A stretch of 64,000 bases of DNA from contig NZ_PCOC01000002.1 of the NCBI RefSeq assembly GCF_002975205.1, positions 496,001 to 560,000 on the forward strand, in the 5' to 3' direction. Below the pieces are notes generated by a model that was not told the DNA's origin, searched no databases, and saw only the letters and a program-made list of their open reading frames with translations. Shown one piece after another: positions 25,653 through 36,648 of this stretch; position 1 is the stretch's first letter, and the number at the start of each line of letters is the position of its first letter. The translations under genes and the position numbers were made by a program. This DNA is from Ochrobactrum vermis. Its GTDB lineage: Bacteria > Pseudomonadota > Alphaproteobacteria > Rhizobiales > Rhizobiaceae.

Positions 25653-26702
25653 TCAGACGATCATATCGGCAAAACGGTCGACATCTTCTTCCGTATTGGC
25701 GAAACTCGTCACGAAGCGGGCGAAAATTTCGCCGTCGCTGATGCGGTTCACTTCCGAATGCGGCGGGTTCCAGTCGTAGAAGATTGCCCCGGCATTGCGC
25801 AGACGGTCATAGACCGACTGTTTCATGATGGCGAAGACCTCATTGGCTTCCGGTTTCCAGGCAAGGCGCATCTGGCTCGACGCATTGATATGACTGGCGA
25901 GGCGTGTTGCAAGCGCGTTCGAATGACGGGCCAGTTCAAGCCAGAGATCATCCTGCAGGTAAGCGTCAAACTGTGCTGCTACAAAACGCGTCTTTGAAAA
26001 GAGTTGTGCTGCGCGCTTGCGAATGAACGGCAGATCCTTGGCGCGTGCGGGGTCCATGAAGACAAGTGCTTCGGCGCACCAGCAGCCGTTTTTTGTGCCA
26101 CCGAAGGAAACGATGTCCACGCCCTGTTTCCAGGTCATTTCTGCCGGCGTCATGTCCAGCGAAACAAGCGCGTTGGCAAACCGTGCGCCGTCCAAGTGCA
26201 GCGGCAGGCCGGCATCGCGGCAGATCTTGGAAATGGTGGCGATATGTTCGGGCTGGTAGAGCGTGCCGACTTCGGTCGCCTGCGTGATGCTGACGGCCAT
26301 GGGCTGCCCGGCATGAACGAAAGCCGGGTTGAAGCGCTTCAATTCGCGCTTGAGAAGTTCAGGGTCGATACGGCCATGCGCACCGTCGATCGGGTGCAAA
26401 CGTGCGCCGCCGGTAAAATATTCTGGCGCGCCGCATTCGTCCTCAATCACATGCGCCTCACGGTGCACCAGCGACACACCGCCCGGCCGGTTGACACTGG
26501 CGAGCGCCAGCGAGTTGGCCGCTGTACCGGTTCCGACAAAGAAGACTGCGACTTCACGCTCGAACAGTTCGTTGAACCGCTGTTCCACGCGCTTGTCGAT
26601 TTCGCTGGCGCCATAGGCTGCCGCAAAACCCGCAGCATGTAACGAAAGGCTCTCGGCGATTTTTGGATGGGCGCCTGCCCAATTGTCTGACGCAAAGTGC
26701 AC
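25653..26702 (-). CDS. Low-specificity L-threonine aldolase
   Basis: A 349-residue PLP enzyme of the beta-eliminating-lyase/threonine aldolase family, cleaving L-threonine or L-allo-threonine to glycine and acetaldehyde. The N-terminal FASDNWAGAHPKI block, the GPG-like VGTGTAANSLALA segment, LHLDGARFANA and the PLP-lysine motif SFGGTKNGCW are all visible. The length is normal for the family. It stands alone, convergent with hsp20. Confidence 0.9.
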   Translation of the reverse strand: MHFASDNWAGAHPKIAESLSLHAAGFAAAYGASEIDKRVEQRFNELFEREVAVFFVGTGTAANSLALASVNRPGGVSLVHREAHVIEDECGAPEYFTGGARLHPIDGAHGRIDPELLKRELKRFNPAFVHAGQPMAVSITQATEVGTLYQPEHIATISKICRDAGLPLHLDGARFANALVSLDMTPAEMTWKQGVDIVSFGGTKNGCWCAEALVFMDPARAKDLPFIRKRAAQLFSKTRFVAAQFDAYLQDDLWLELARHSNALATRLASHINASSQMRLAWKPEANEVFAIMKQSVYDRLRNAGAIFYDWNPPHSEVNRISDGEIFARFVTSFANTEEDVDRFADMIV

Positions 26703-27349
26703 GTGTTCCTCCAGATGGGTTGAATAGGCTGTCGCACGGTCGATGTTTCTATAACCTGTCTGACAGAAGCGGTTAAGGCCCGGCTGGCGCGAAAAATGTC
26801 ATCAATATGCCTAATTTTTAGGCAAGAAAGAGGTGAGCGAAAGCGCGCCAAACTGACGCAATGGCGGGTATACGCAATTAAAATCCAGTATAATAAGGGC
26901 TTTTGATATTTTATTACGGAAGATGCTGAGAAAAATTGCGTTTCCATCTTGTGAGGCAATTTGAATTCTGTCATACCTAATTAGGACAGCAATGCTGTCC
27001 AATTAAATACTGATGCGAACGGAAGCGACACAACGCTCTCCGGAAAGTTTCAGAAAAGAGGCGCCGTACTGGCAGGCACATAGTCTGGCGGTAACAGGCG
27101 CCCCGACCGCGACAGGAGGAATTCTAGTGCGCCATTTTCTGGTGGGCTGAGTGTCGTCTGTCCAAGCCTGATGAGAATAAGGCGCTAAACATCGTTCCTC
27201 GCACCGGTTTTGCCACTTGCCTGGAACCTCGTCCAACGCCTTGTCGAAAAGGCTTCCATATATTTTGAACAACGGCGAGATGGTTGTCACCAATCTCGGT
27301 ATATACTGATCGCGCGCCTCGTGAAGAGGGCCAAACGGAGGGAATGACG
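26703..27349. other. Long regulatory gap upstream of gltB
   Basis: About 650 AT-rich bases separate the divergent threonine aldolase and gltB genes. No protein-like frame was accepted. A perfect palindrome (26984-27000) is the only clear structure. The size suggests complex control of glutamate synthase. Confidence 0.5.
26984..27000. promoter_or_regulatory. Palindromic candidate operator upstream of gltB
   Basis: GGACAGCA and TGCTGTCC form an 8-bp perfect inverted repeat around a central A, embedded in TAATTA-like sequence. Its protein is unknown; global nitrogen or leucine-responsive regulators are possibilities only. Confidence 0.3.
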
Positions 27350-30300
27350 ATGACGCATTTGACGCCATCTGTATCGAATGTGGTTTCTCACAACGTACAG
27401 AACGAAAACGTCAAAGCTGCGACGACGGCTTCCACCCGAACGACGCGAAAAACCAAGGCGGCAGGCGTTCCACCAGCGCAAGGTCTCTACGATCCGCGTA
27501 ATGAACATGATGCGTGCGGCGTTGGCTTTATTGCCCATATGAAGGGCAAGAAGTCGCATGAGATCGTGGAAAACGGCCTCAAGATGCTGGAAAACCTCAC
27601 CCATCGCGGCGCCGTCGGCGCTGACCCGCTGATGGGTGACGGCGCTGGCATTCTCGTGCAGATTCCGGATCGCTTCTTCCGTGAGGAAATGGCGCGTCAG
27701 GGTATCGACCTGCCGCAGCCGGGCCATTATGCCGTAGGCTATCTCTTCATGCCGCGCGATGCGGAACTGCGCGCGCATATCGAAGAAATCGTCAAGGAAG
27801 TGATTGCCGCTGAAGGCCAAACCTTCATCGGCTTCCGTGAAGTGCCGGTCGACAACTCATCGCTGTCGAAGGCACTGGATATTGCCGCAACCGAACCGTT
27901 TCACGTTCAGGTCTTCATCGGACGTAATCCGATGCTGGAGACGGACGACGAGTTCGAGCGTCGTCTGTTCGTCCTGCGCAAGGTCATTTCCAACCGCATC
28001 TATCAGGAAAACGACGGTGACGATAAGGGCTTCTACATCGTTTCCATGTCGGCGCGCACGGTCGTTTATAAGGGCATGTTCCTGGCTTATCAGGTTGGCG
28101 CCTACTACAACGACCTGAAAGATCCGCGATTTGAAAGTGCTGTGGCGCTCGTTCACCAGCGCTTTTCGACCAACACCTTCCCTTCTTGGCGTTTGGCGCA
28201 TCCATATCGCATGGTTGCACATAACGGTGAAATCAACACGCTACGCGGCAATGTGAACTGGATGGCGGCGCGTCAGGCTTCGGTGGATAGCGAACTGTTC
28301 GGCAACGACATTTCCAAGCTGTGGCCGATTTCTTACGAAGGCCAGTCGGACACAGCCTGCTTCGATAATGCGCTCGAATTCCTGCATCAGGGTGGCTACA
28401 GCCTCGCCCATGCGATGATGATGCTGATCCCGGAAGCATGGTCGGGCAACAAGCTGATGTCGGACGAACGCCGTGCGTTCTACGAATATCATGCTGCCCT
28501 GATGGAACCGTGGGACGGTCCTGCCGCCGTGGCCTTCACCGATGGTCGCCAGATCGGCGCGACGCTCGACCGTAACGGTCTGCGTCCAGCCCGCTATATT
28601 GTCACTGACGATGATTTCGTCATTCTGGCTTCGGAAGCGGGTGTATTGCCCGTCGAAGAAAAGAAGGTCATCAAGAAGTGGCGCCTTCAGCCGGGCCGCA
28701 TGCTGCTTATCGATATGGAAGAGGGCCGCATCGTTTCGGATGAAGAAATCAAGTCGCAGATCGCGCAAAAGCATCCTTACAAGCAGTGGCTCGGCAATAC
28801 GCAGCTTATTCTGGAAGATCTCAATCCGGTCGAACCACGTGCGCTGCGCAAGGATGTGAGCCTGCTCGACCGCCAACAGGCCTTCGGTTACACGCAGGAA
28901 GACACCAAGCTTCTGATGTCCCCGATGGCGACGACCGGTCAGGAAGCCATCGGTTCGATGGGGACGGATACGCCGATTTCGGCCATGTCCGACAAGTCGA
29001 AGATGCTGTTCACCTATTTCAAGCAGAACTTCGCGCAGGTCACCAATCCGCCGATTGATCCGATCCGCGAAGAGCTGGTGATGAGCCTCGTCTCCTTCAT
29101 CGGTCCGCGCCCGAATATTTTCGACCTGGTTGGCACCTCGCGCCGCAAGCGTCTGGAAGTGCGCCAGCCGATCCTGACCAATGGTGATCTGGAAAAGATC
29201 CGCTCCATCGGTCACACGGAAGATCGTTTCGACACCAAGACGCTCGACATCACGTATAATACGGGTGAAGGCGCTGCCGGTATGCATGGCGCCATCGAGC
29301 GACTGTGCGACCGTGCCGAAGCGGCTGTTCACGGCGGCTACAACATCGTCATTCTGTCCGACCGTCAGGTTGGGCCGGACCGTATTCCAATCCCGGCTCT
29401 GCTGGCGACGGCTGCTGTCCACCATCACCTGATCCGCAAGGGTCAGCGTACATCGGTCGGTCTGGTTGTTGAATCGGGTGAGCCGCGCGAAGTGCACCAT
29501 TTCGCCTGCCTTGCAGGCTATGGCGCCGAAGCCATCAACCCCTATCTCGCCTTCGATACGCTGCTCGACATGCATCGCCGCCGCGAATTTCCGCCGGAAG
29601 TCGATGAATATGAAGTGGTCAAGCGCTATATCAAGTCGATCGGCAAGGGCATCCTCAAGGTCATGTCCAAGATGGGCATCTCGACCTACCAGTCCTATTG
29701 CGGCGCGCAGATTTTCGATGCGGTCGGCTTGCAGTCGAGCTTCGTCGACAAGTTCTTCTTCGGCACGGCCACCAGCATCGAAGGTGTTGGTCTGGACGAA
29801 ATCGCGGAAGAAACCGTGCGTCGTCACACCGATGCGTTCGGTAACGACCCGGTTCTGCTGACCGCGCTCGAAGTCGGCGGCGAATATGCCTATCGTATGC
29901 GCGGCGAGGCACATCTGTGGTCGCCGGATGCGGTTGCCAGGCTGCAGCACGCAGTGCGCACCTCGAACCCCGATACGTTCACCGAATATACCAGCATGCT
30001 CGACTCCAAGTCGGCGCAGGCCAAGACCATTCGCGGCCTGTTCGATATCCGCTTTGCCGAGGATCGCGGTCTGAAGCCGGTTTCCATCGATGAGGTTGAA
30101 CCGGCGGTCGATATCGTCAAGCGCTTCTCGACCGGAGCCATGTCCTTCGGCTCGATTAGCCGTGAGGCGCATACCACGCTGGCGCGCGCGATGAACGCCA
30201 TTGGCGGCAAGTCGAACACGGGCGAGGGGGGCGAAGAGCCGGATCGTTTCTATCCGCTGCCGGATGGGAAGCCGAACCCGGAACGTTCCGCGATCAAGCA

Positions 30301-32101
30301 GGTTGCATCGGGCCGTTTCGGCGTCACGACGGAATATCTCGTCAACTCCGATCTGATCCAGATCAAGGTTGCGCAGGGTGCAAAGCCCGGCGAAGGCGGT
30401 CAGCTGCCGGGTCACAAGGTCGATGCGACCATCGCCAAGACCCGTCACTCGACCCCGGGCGTTGGTCTCATTTCGCCACCGCCGCACCATGACATCTACT
30501 CGATCGAAGATCTGGCGCAGCTGATTTACGACCTGAAGAACGTCAATCCGGCTGCCGATATTTCGGTCAAGCTAGTGTCTGAAGTGGGCGTCGGCACGGT
30601 TGCCGCTGGCGTTGCCAAGGCACGCGCCGACCACATCACCGTATCGGGTTATGATGGCGGCACGGGCGCTTCGCCGCTCACCTCGCTGAAGCATGCCGGT
30701 AGCCCATGGGAAATCGGCCTTGCCGAAACCCACCAGACGCTGGTGCTGAACGGGCTTCGCTCCCGCGTGGCCTTGCAGGTCGATGGCGGTCTGCGGACCG
30801 GTCGCGACGTGGTCATTGGCGCGCTGCTGGGTGCCGACGAGTTCGGTTTCTCGACAGCGCCGCTGATTGCCGCTGGTTGCATCATGATGCGCAAGTGCCA
30901 TCTGAACACCTGCCCTGTGGGCGTGGCGACGCAGGACCCGGTTCTGCGCAAGCGCTTCAAGGGCACGCCGGAACATGTCATCAACTTCTTCTTCTATCTG
31001 GCGGAAGAAGTGCGTGCGCTGCTGGCCTCAATGGGTTTCACCAGGCTGGAACAGATCATCGGCGAGACCGAGCTTCTGGAAAAGCAGGTGATGATTGACC
31101 ATTGGAAGGCCAAGGGTCTCGATTTCAGCCGCATCTTCTACAAGCCAGAGGCCGAGAAGCACGAGATTTACTGGACAGAGCGTCAGCATCATCCGATTGA
31201 AGATGTTCTGGACCGTAAGCTGATCGCCGAGGCCATGCCTGCGCTCGAAGATCGCAAGCCGGTCAAGATCGACATCGGTATCAAGAATGTCGACCGTTCT
31301 GCCGGTGCCATGCTGTCGGGCGAAGTTGCCAAGCGTTTCCGTCACAAGGGCCTGCCGGATGAAACCATCGCCGTCACGCTTCGCGGCACGGCTGGCCAGT
31401 CTTTCGGCGCGTTCCTGGCGCGCGGCATCTCGTTCGAGCTGATCGGCGATGGCAACGACTATGTCGGCAAGGGCCTTTCGGGTGGCCGCATCGTCATCCG
31501 TCCGCCGGAAGATACGCGTATCGTCGCCGAAGATTCGATCATCGTCGGCAATACCGTGCTCTACGGCGCGCTTGAAGGCGAGTGCTACTTCCGCGGCGTT
31601 GCGGGCGAGCGTTTCGCTGTGCGCAACTCCGGCGCGGTCACGGTTGTCGAAGGCGTGGGCGACCACGGCTGCGAATACATGACCGGCGGCGTCGTCGTGG
31701 TTATCGGTCAGACGGGTCGCAATTTCGCGGCGGGCATGTCGGGCGGTGTCGCCTATGTGCTTGACGAGGAGGGCGATTTCGCCCAGCGCTGCAACATGGC
31801 GATGGTCGAACTGGAACCGGTTCCGGAAGAAGACGATATCCTCGAAAAGCTGCATCACCATGGCGGTGACCTCATGCATAAGGGCCGTGTGGACGTATCG
31901 GCCAATATGACCCATCATGATGAGGAACGTCTGGTGCAGCTGATCGCCAACCATCTGCATTACACAGGCTCGACGCGGGCGAAGGACATTCTCGACAATT
32001 GGGAGAGCTATCGTCCCAAATTCGTGAAGGTCATGCCGGTCGAATATCGTCGCGCTCTGGAAGAGATGGAGCGTGCGCAGATCGGTGTCGCGGCTGAGTG
32101 A
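27350..32101 (+). CDS. gltB: Glutamate synthase (NADPH) large subunit
   Basis: A 1583-residue subunit that transfers the glutamine amide to 2-oxoglutarate, giving two glutamates. The N-terminal glutaminase nucleophile is Cys56 in HDACGVGF; the preceding 55 residues should be removed as a propeptide. The central domain, the FMN-binding synthase domain with the 3Fe-4S cysteines C1177, C1183 and C1188 ([12 protein letters not shown]), and the C-terminal GXGXG beta-helix follow in order. The ATG at 27350 has GGAGG at an ideal 8 bases; the ATG at 27344 is too close and the frame start at 27284 has no ribosome site. gltD follows. Confidence 0.97.
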   Translation: MTHLTPSVSNVVSHNVQNENVKAATTASTRTTRKTKAAGVPPAQGLYDPRNEHDACGVGFIAHMKGKKSHEIVENGLKMLENLTHRGAVGADPLMGDGAGILVQIPDRFFREEMARQGIDLPQPGHYAVGYLFMPRDAELRAHIEEIVKEVIAAEGQTFIGFREVPVDNSSLSKALDIAATEPFHVQVFIGRNPMLETDDEFERRLFVLRKVISNRIYQENDGDDKGFYIVSMSARTVVYKGMFLAYQVGAYYNDLKDPRFESAVALVHQRFSTNTFPSWRLAHPYRMVAHNGEINTLRGNVNWMAARQASVDSELFGNDISKLWPISYEGQSDTACFDNALEFLHQGGYSLAHAMMMLIPEAWSGNKLMSDERRAFYEYHAALMEPWDGPAAVAFTDGRQIGATLDRNGLRPARYIVTDDDFVILASEAGVLPVEEKKVIKKWRLQPGRMLLIDMEEGRIVSDEEIKSQIAQKHPYKQWLGNTQLILEDLNPVEPRALRKDVSLLDRQQAFGYTQEDTKLLMSPMATTGQEAIGSMGTDTPISAMSDKSKMLFTYFKQNFAQVTNPPIDPIREELVMSLVSFIGPRPNIFDLVGTSRRKRLEVRQPILTNGDLEKIRSIGHTEDRFDTKTLDITYNTGEGAAGMHGAIERLCDRAEAAVHGGYNIVILSDRQVGPDRIPIPALLATAAVHHHLIRKGQRTSVGLVVESGEPREVHHFACLAGYGAEAINPYLAFDTLLDMHRRREFPPEVDEYEVVKRYIKSIGKGILKVMSKMGISTYQSYCGAQIFDAVGLQSSFVDKFFFGTATSIEGVGLDEIAEETVRRHTDAFGNDPVLLTALEVGGEYAYRMRGEAHLWSPDAVARLQHAVRTSNPDTFTEYTSMLDSKSAQAKTIRGLFDIRFAEDRGLKPVSIDEVEPAVDIVKRFSTGAMSFGSISREAHTTLARAMNAIGGKSNTGEGGEEPDRFYPLPDGKPNPERSAIKQVASGRFGVTTEYLVNSDLIQIKVAQGAKPGEGGQLPGHKVDATIAKTRHSTPGVGLISPPPHHDIYSIEDLAQLIYDLKNVNPAADISVKLVSEVGVGTVAAGVAKARADHITVSGYDGGTGASPLTSLKHAGSPWEIGLAETHQTLVLNGLRSRVALQVDGGLRTGRDVVIGALLGADEFGFSTAPLIAAGCIMMRKCHLNTCPVGVATQDPVLRKRFKGTPEHVINFFFYLAEEVRALLASMGFTRLEQIIGETELLEKQVMIDHWKAKGLDFSRIFYKPEAEKHEIYWTERQHHPIEDVLDRKLIAEAMPALEDRKPVKIDIGIKNVDRSAGAMLSGEVAKRFRHKGLPDETIAVTLRGTAGQSFGAFLARGISFELIGDGNDYVGKGLSGGRIVIRPPEDTRIVAEDSIIVGNTVLYGALEGECYFRGVAGERFAVRNSGAVTVVEGVGDHGCEYMTGGVVVVIGQTGRNFAAGMSGGVAYVLDEEGDFAQRCNMAMVELEPVPEEDDILEKLHHHGGDLMHKGRVDVSANMTHHDEERLVQLIANHLHYTGSTRAKDILDNWESYRPKFVKVMPVEYRRALEEMERAQIGVAAE

Positions 32102-32113
32102 TCCTGACAAGCG

Positions 32114-32137
32114 GAGCCCGACCTTCGGGTCGGGCGC
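32114..32137. other. Hairpin between gltB and gltD
   Basis: GCCCGACC pairs with GGTCGGGC around a TTCG loop right after the gltB stop, without a following T-run. It may stabilise the upstream message end or attenuate expression rather than terminate. Confidence 0.6.
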
Positions 32138-32260
32138 CCTTCGCCATATGAAGAGATAACAACGCTCTGACATGCCTGCGCGTTAAAGATGACGCGGCGG
32201 ACAGGGCAACTTCCGGCAAAGCAGACCATGCGCTGGTCTCAGGCCGAGGGGAGTAGAAGA

Positions 32261-33715
32261 ATGGGTAAGGTAACTGGTTTTCTAGAGATCGACCGTCAGG
32301 TGGCAAAGTACCAGCCGGCGTCGGATCGTATCCGCCACTTCCGCGAGTTCACCATTCCGATGACGGATGGTGAAGTGCAGAAGCAGGCCGCGCGCTGCAT
32401 GGATTGCGGCATTCCGTTCTGCCATGGGCCGACGGGCTGCCCGGTGCACAACCAGATCCCGGACTGGAACGATCTGGTCTATAACAACAATTGGGATCAG
32501 GCGATCCGCAACCTGCATCTGACCAATAATTTTCCGGAATTTACCGGTCGCGTCTGCCCCGCGCCTTGCGAGGAAGCCTGCACGCTGAACCTCGAAGACA
32601 CGCCGGTTGCGATCAAGACGGTTGAGCAGGCGCTGGGCGACAAGGCCTATGAGCTTGGCTATATCGTGCCGCAGCCTGCCGCCAACAAGACCGGCAAGTC
32701 GGTCGCCATCATCGGTTCCGGTCCGGCTGGACTTGCCGCTGCACAGCAGCTGGCGCGCGCTGGTCACATGGTCGATGTCTATGAGCGCGAAAGCCGCCCC
32801 GGCGGCCTGCTGCGTTACGGCATTCCGGATTTCAAGATGGAAAAGCACCACATCGACCGCCGCGTGGCGCAGATGGAAGGTGAGGGCGTCCGCTTCCTGT
32901 GCGGCGTGAATATCGGCGTCGATAAGCCGCTGCGCGGTCTTCTCGATACCTATGACGCCGTGCTTTACAGCGGCGGTTCCGAAACCCCGCGCCCGGCAGG
33001 CATTCCCGGTGCCGATCTGGAAGGCGTTTTCGACGCCATGCCTTATCTGGTGCAGCAGAACCGCCGCGTCGGTCGCGAGAACATCGAGTCCGTCGCCTGG
33101 ACTTCGACGCCAATTCTGGCAGGTGGCAAGCACATTGTTGTCGTTGGTGGCGGTGATACGGCTTCCGACTGCGTTGGCACAGCTTTCCGTCAGGGTGCGG
33201 TCAATGTCACCCAGCTCGATATTCGCCCGCAACCGCCGGAAAAGGAAGACAAGCTCAGTGTCTGGCCTTACTGGGCGACCAAGATGCGCACCTCTTCCAG
33301 CCAGGCTGAGGGTGCTGCGCGCGAATTTCAGGTCGCAACACTGGAATTCATCGGCGAAGAAGGCCGCCTGACCCATGTGAAGTGCTGCCAGGTGGATGAG
33401 AAGCGCAAGCCGATTGCCGGTTCGGAATTCTTCATCAAGGCTGATCTTGCTTTCATCGCCATCGGCTTTGCCGGTCCGGGTGAGGATAGCGTCGTTAAGG
33501 AACTGGGCGACAAGCTTGATGTCGCAACCGATCGTCGCGGCTCGAAGTCGGTCAAGGCCAATGAGCGTGACTATCGCACCAATGTCGACAAGCTCTATGC
33601 CGCAGGCGATATCCGTCGTGGTCAGTCGCTGGTCGTCTGGGCAATCCGCGAAGGCCGTCAAGCCGCGCACGCCATTGATGCCGATTTGATGGGAAGCTCT
33701 GTTCTGCCTCGCTAA
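32261..33715 (+). CDS. gltD: Glutamate synthase (NADPH) small subunit
   Basis: A 484-residue electron-input subunit that oxidises NADPH through FAD and 4Fe-4S clusters and passes electrons to GltB. N-terminal cysteines for the clusters are in CMDCGIPFCHGPTGCPVHN and CPAPCEEACTLN. The FAD-binding GSGPAGLAAAQQL lies near residue 155 and the NADPH-binding GGGDTASDC near residue 295. The ATG at 32261 with GGGGAG upstream starts GKVTGFLEIDRQ, the usual GltD beginning. Confidence 0.96.
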   Translation: MGKVTGFLEIDRQVAKYQPASDRIRHFREFTIPMTDGEVQKQAARCMDCGIPFCHGPTGCPVHNQIPDWNDLVYNNNWDQAIRNLHLTNNFPEFTGRVCPAPCEEACTLNLEDTPVAIKTVEQALGDKAYELGYIVPQPAANKTGKSVAIIGSGPAGLAAAQQLARAGHMVDVYERESRPGGLLRYGIPDFKMEKHHIDRRVAQMEGEGVRFLCGVNIGVDKPLRGLLDTYDAVLYSGGSETPRPAGIPGADLEGVFDAMPYLVQQNRRVGRENIESVAWTSTPILAGGKHIVVVGGGDTASDCVGTAFRQGAVNVTQLDIRPQPPEKEDKLSVWPYWATKMRTSSSQAEGAAREFQVATLEFIGEEGRLTHVKCCQVDEKRKPIAGSEFFIKADLAFIAIGFAGPGEDSVVKELGDKLDVATDRRGSKSVKANERDYRTNVDKLYAAGDIRRGQSLVVWAIREGRQAAHAIDADLMGSSVLPR

Positions 33716-33735
33716 GAGACAAGCGATTAAATTGA

Positions 33736-33767
33736 AAAAGCCCGGAGTTTCCTCCGGGCTTTTTTGT
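33736..33767. terminator. Bidirectional terminator between gltD and the permease gene
   Basis: AGCCCGGAG and CTCCGGGCT form a 9-bp stem with a TTTC loop, flanked by A-run and T-run on both sides, serving both convergent genes. Confidence 0.9.
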
Positions 33768-33779
33768 GTCTATTGGCGA

Positions 33780-35183
33780 TCAGCCTTGGCTGCGCCGCGC
33801 CTTCATCACGAGATAGGCAATGGCCAGGAACACGAACCAGAATGGCGTGACCTTCAGGGCTGCTGCGGTATCAGGCTCTTGTGCAAGTGCCCACAAAATG
33901 AAGGCGAAGAACGCAAAGACCATGACAACGGCTGGACGTCCGCCCGGCATTTTGAACGTGGATTTCTCATGCAGGTCGGGGCGCTTGCGGCGATATTGCA
34001 GGTAAGACGCCAGAATGATCGACCAGATGAAGATGAAGAGCAGAGCTGAGATCGTCGTAACAATCGTGAAGGCTTCAATGATGCTCTGGCCTGCATAGAG
34101 CAGAACCACGCCCGCCAGCAGGAAAATACACGAGAAGAATAGCGAATTGACTGGTACTTTCCGCTCGTTCAGCTTGCCGAGTGCCTTCGGCGCGAGCTTC
34201 GAAGTGGCGAGGCCGTAGATCATACGCGAGGTGGAGTAGATGCCGGAATTCGCGCTTGACGTTGCCGAAGTCAGCACGACAAAATTCACCACATGCGCGG
34301 CAATGCCGAGACCGGCCAGCGAGAACATGGCGACGAACGGGCTGGAGCTTGGATCGACCTGATCCCACGGGATCACGGTGATGATCACAAACAGCGCGCC
34401 GAGATAGAACAGCACCACGCGGATCGGGATCGAATTGATTGCCTTCGGTAGATTGCGCACCGGGTCCTTGGTTTCGGCGGCGGCGGTGCCGACCAGTTCG
34501 ATGCCGACAAAGGCGAAGACCGCGATCTGGAAACCGGCGACAAAGCCGAGGAAGCCATTGGGGAAGAACCCGCCATGGTTCCACAAATGCGCAACCGATG
34601 CCTGGCTGCCATTAGGCAGGGTAAAGCCGGTCGAAAGCATATAGACGCCAGCAATGATCAGCCCGACGATGGCGACGATCTTGATGAGCGCGAACCAGAA
34701 TTCGATTTCACCGAAATTGCGCACGGTGGGCAAATTCAGCGCCAGAAGCGTGAAGATCAGCCCAAGTGCAGGTATCCAAAGCGCAAGTTCCGGAAACCAG
34801 AATGATACATAGCCCGACACCGCCACCACGTCTGCTACGCCGGTCACGATCCAGCAAAGCCAGTAGGTCCAGCCGGTGAAGAACTGCGCCCAAGGGCCGA
34901 GATAGTCGCCTGCGAAATCCGCAAAGGAGCGATATTCGAGGTTGGACAGCAGGATTTCGCCCAATGCGCGCATCACGAAAAACAGCATGAAGCCGATCAC
35001 CGCATAAACGAGCAGGATCGAAGGGCCAGCCAGCGAAATGGTTTTGCCCGAGCCCATGAAAAGGCCGGTGCCGATCGCGCCGCCAATGGCGATCAGTTGC
35101 AGGTGTCTGTTGGACAGGTTACGTGCAAGATGGGGTTCCTCCTCCCGATGTGAATCGGCAGAAGGTTTGGATGCGATGTTCAT
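33780..35183 (-). CDS. Amino acid permease, CycA-like (D-Ser/D-Ala/Gly)
   Basis: A 467-residue inner-membrane transporter of the APC superfamily, amino acid transporter (AAT) family, with about 12 hydrophobic segments. It starts with the family block LARNLSNRHLQLIAIGGAIGTGLFMGSGK and contains the FVGIELVGTAAAETKDPVRNLPKAI helix typical of AAT permeases. The TATSSANSGIYSTSRM-like region and overall sequence match CycA, the D-serine/D-alanine/glycine proton symporter, better than the aromatic or lysine permeases. Specificity remains a prediction. Confidence 0.85.
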   Translation of the reverse strand: MNIASKPSADSHREEEPHLARNLSNRHLQLIAIGGAIGTGLFMGSGKTISLAGPSILLVYAVIGFMLFFVMRALGEILLSNLEYRSFADFAGDYLGPWAQFFTGWTYWLCWIVTGVADVVAVSGYVSFWFPELALWIPALGLIFTLLALNLPTVRNFGEIEFWFALIKIVAIVGLIIAGVYMLSTGFTLPNGSQASVAHLWNHGGFFPNGFLGFVAGFQIAVFAFVGIELVGTAAAETKDPVRNLPKAINSIPIRVVLFYLGALFVIITVIPWDQVDPSSSPFVAMFSLAGLGIAAHVVNFVVLTSATSSANSGIYSTSRMIYGLATSKLAPKALGKLNERKVPVNSLFFSCIFLLAGVVLLYAGQSIIEAFTIVTTISALLFIFIWSIILASYLQYRRKRPDLHEKSTFKMPGGRPAVVMVFAFFAFILWALAQEPDTAAALKVTPFWFVFLAIAYLVMKARRSQG

Positions 35184-35405
35184 TCAAACGCCTCTTGTGG
35201 TTGGCCGACGCTGAAAATCAACCTCGTCCGGGCGAGGAGGAGCGTCCTTCCTGTTCAGCCTTTTCAGGCAGACGGTGCATTCTGATAGACGATGCGAGCT
35301 CTTCTGTGAACAGCGCGGAATGTAGCAATTGGACTCATATTGGATAGAGAAAGCCACTTTACATCAGTCATACAATAGCTCAATCGAGCTGGTGCAGCCC
35401 AATAA

Positions 35406-36572
35406 TTAGGGATTTGCACTCTTGTGTGGCCAGGAAAAATCATCGGCCCTTCCGGGTGACGGTTTGCTTTCAGTGTGGGCTGGGCGCGTGGCTTGCGGGC
35501 GCGCAAGGCTCCCACCGAGCAGAACGCCGCTCTCATCCTTGTCGATGTCGCGAATACTGACCGGCGCCACGCGGTCAACCGGTTTTGACGGATCATGTGC
35601 GCCCGCAGCAGGCAGTGGCTGGTCTTCTTCCTTTGCGCCGCCGAGATAGGCGCGGAGCGGTTTTTCCGCATAGAAGGCCAGCTTGCGCTTGCCGGCTGAT
35701 GTGATGTTGATGCCGTCGTTGCCGCGCAAACGCGCGGTCTGGCCGTTAATATCGAAGCCAGTCTGCGTGAAATTTCCGTCGTCGTCGACAAATCCGTCCC
35801 AGACATCGGCGAACTTGCCGCCAGCCTTTTCGGTGGCTGTGCGATATATTTCATTGAGCGCCAGCATATCCTGCGACATGCCTTTCGGGCGGAAGGGCGG
35901 CTGGCCGATCCACACCAGAGGAAAGTGCTTGTCGCTGATGACCTTGATGAAAGCGGCGACCCGCTTTTGATATTCTTCATTCCATTCCGGTGATCGGGGC
36001 GGCAGGCTTGCGCCCTTCTCGGTGATCGCCTGTCTGTCGTTGGAGCCGATCATGATCACAACTGCAGCAGGTTTCTCCTCCTCCAGTATCTTGCCGATAT
36101 TTTCGGGCCAGTTGAAATGATCGTTGCGCACAAAGCCGGAAGAGCCGTTTATCCGGGTCACGACCTGGAGATCGGCGTCGGACGCGAAAGCAACGTCAAG
36201 GCCTTCGGCCAGACCGTTGCCGATGAAGTCGCCGACGACAAGCACTTTCTTTGCATCCGGCTTTTTCTCGACGAATTCAACCGCGGGGCTTGCCGCTGGC
36301 GGTGGTGTCGGGCGGGAAGCGGGAGAAGTTGCTTTGGGGCGCTTCGCCTTCGGTCGGGCGCGTTGTGGGGCACGCTGTTCATATTGACGTTGTGGTTGCG
36401 CCTGCCGTGACCCGAACAGAAGATCGAAAAGCGTGCGCGGACGCTCCTGTGCGGATGCAGTGATGATACCGGAAAACAGCAATGCTGCAATTGCCAGCAC
36501 GATGCTGAAAGCTTTCACAAGCTTGGTCACAGTCCGATTTGCGCGCATCCGTTTCGCCTTCATGGCCTGCAT
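35406..36572 (-). CDS. DUF459 secreted SGNH-fold protein
   Basis: A 388-residue protein with an N-terminal signal or anchor segment (residues 17-42, ASA cleavage), a basic Pro/Arg-rich linker and an SGNH-hydrolase-like domain (about residues 105-320). Fold landmarks are VLVVGDFIGNGLAEGL, RINGSSGFVR, VVIMIGSNDRQ and RGNDGINITSAGKRKL. The usual catalytic Ser of the GDS block is Phe, and the usual DxxH histidine is Asn, so ester hydrolysis by the standard mechanism is unlikely. The C-terminal 60 residues look disordered. Function unknown; probably an envelope protein. Confidence 0.8.
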   Translation of the reverse strand: MQAMKAKRMRANRTVTKLVKAFSIVLAIAALLFSGIITASAQERPRTLFDLLFGSRQAQPQRQYEQRAPQRARPKAKRPKATSPASRPTPPPAASPAVEFVEKKPDAKKVLVVGDFIGNGLAEGLDVAFASDADLQVVTRINGSSGFVRNDHFNWPENIGKILEEEKPAAVVIMIGSNDRQAITEKGASLPPRSPEWNEEYQKRVAAFIKVISDKHFPLVWIGQPPFRPKGMSQDMLALNEIYRTATEKAGGKFADVWDGFVDDDGNFTQTGFDINGQTARLRGNDGINITSAGKRKLAFYAEKPLRAYLGGAKEEDQPLPAAGAHDPSKPVDRVAPVSIRDIDKDESGVLLGGSLARPQATRPAHTESKPSPGRADDFSWPHKSANP

Positions 36573-36589
36573 ATTAGCTTGGCAATCTT

Positions 36590-36632
36590 GAAAAACAAAA
36601 TGGAGCGCACTTTTGGTAAAGTGCGCTCCATT
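36590..36632 (-). terminator. Rho-independent terminator of the transglycosylase gene
   Basis: A 14-bp perfect stem (ATGGAGCGCACTTT/AAAGTGCGCTCCAT, 36600-36631) is followed on the minus strand by TTTTGTTTTTC. It separates the transglycosylase gene from the DUF459 gene. Confidence 0.88.
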
Positions 36633-36648
36633 CGATCAATCCGATAGT

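Noticed and set aside
28241..30490. A 749-codon open frame on the strand opposite gltB
   Set aside because: It mirrors the biased codon use of gltB, has no domain motifs and no ribosome site; long antisense frames are common in such GC-rich genes. The same applies to 31028-32173 and to 32282-33670 opposite gltD.
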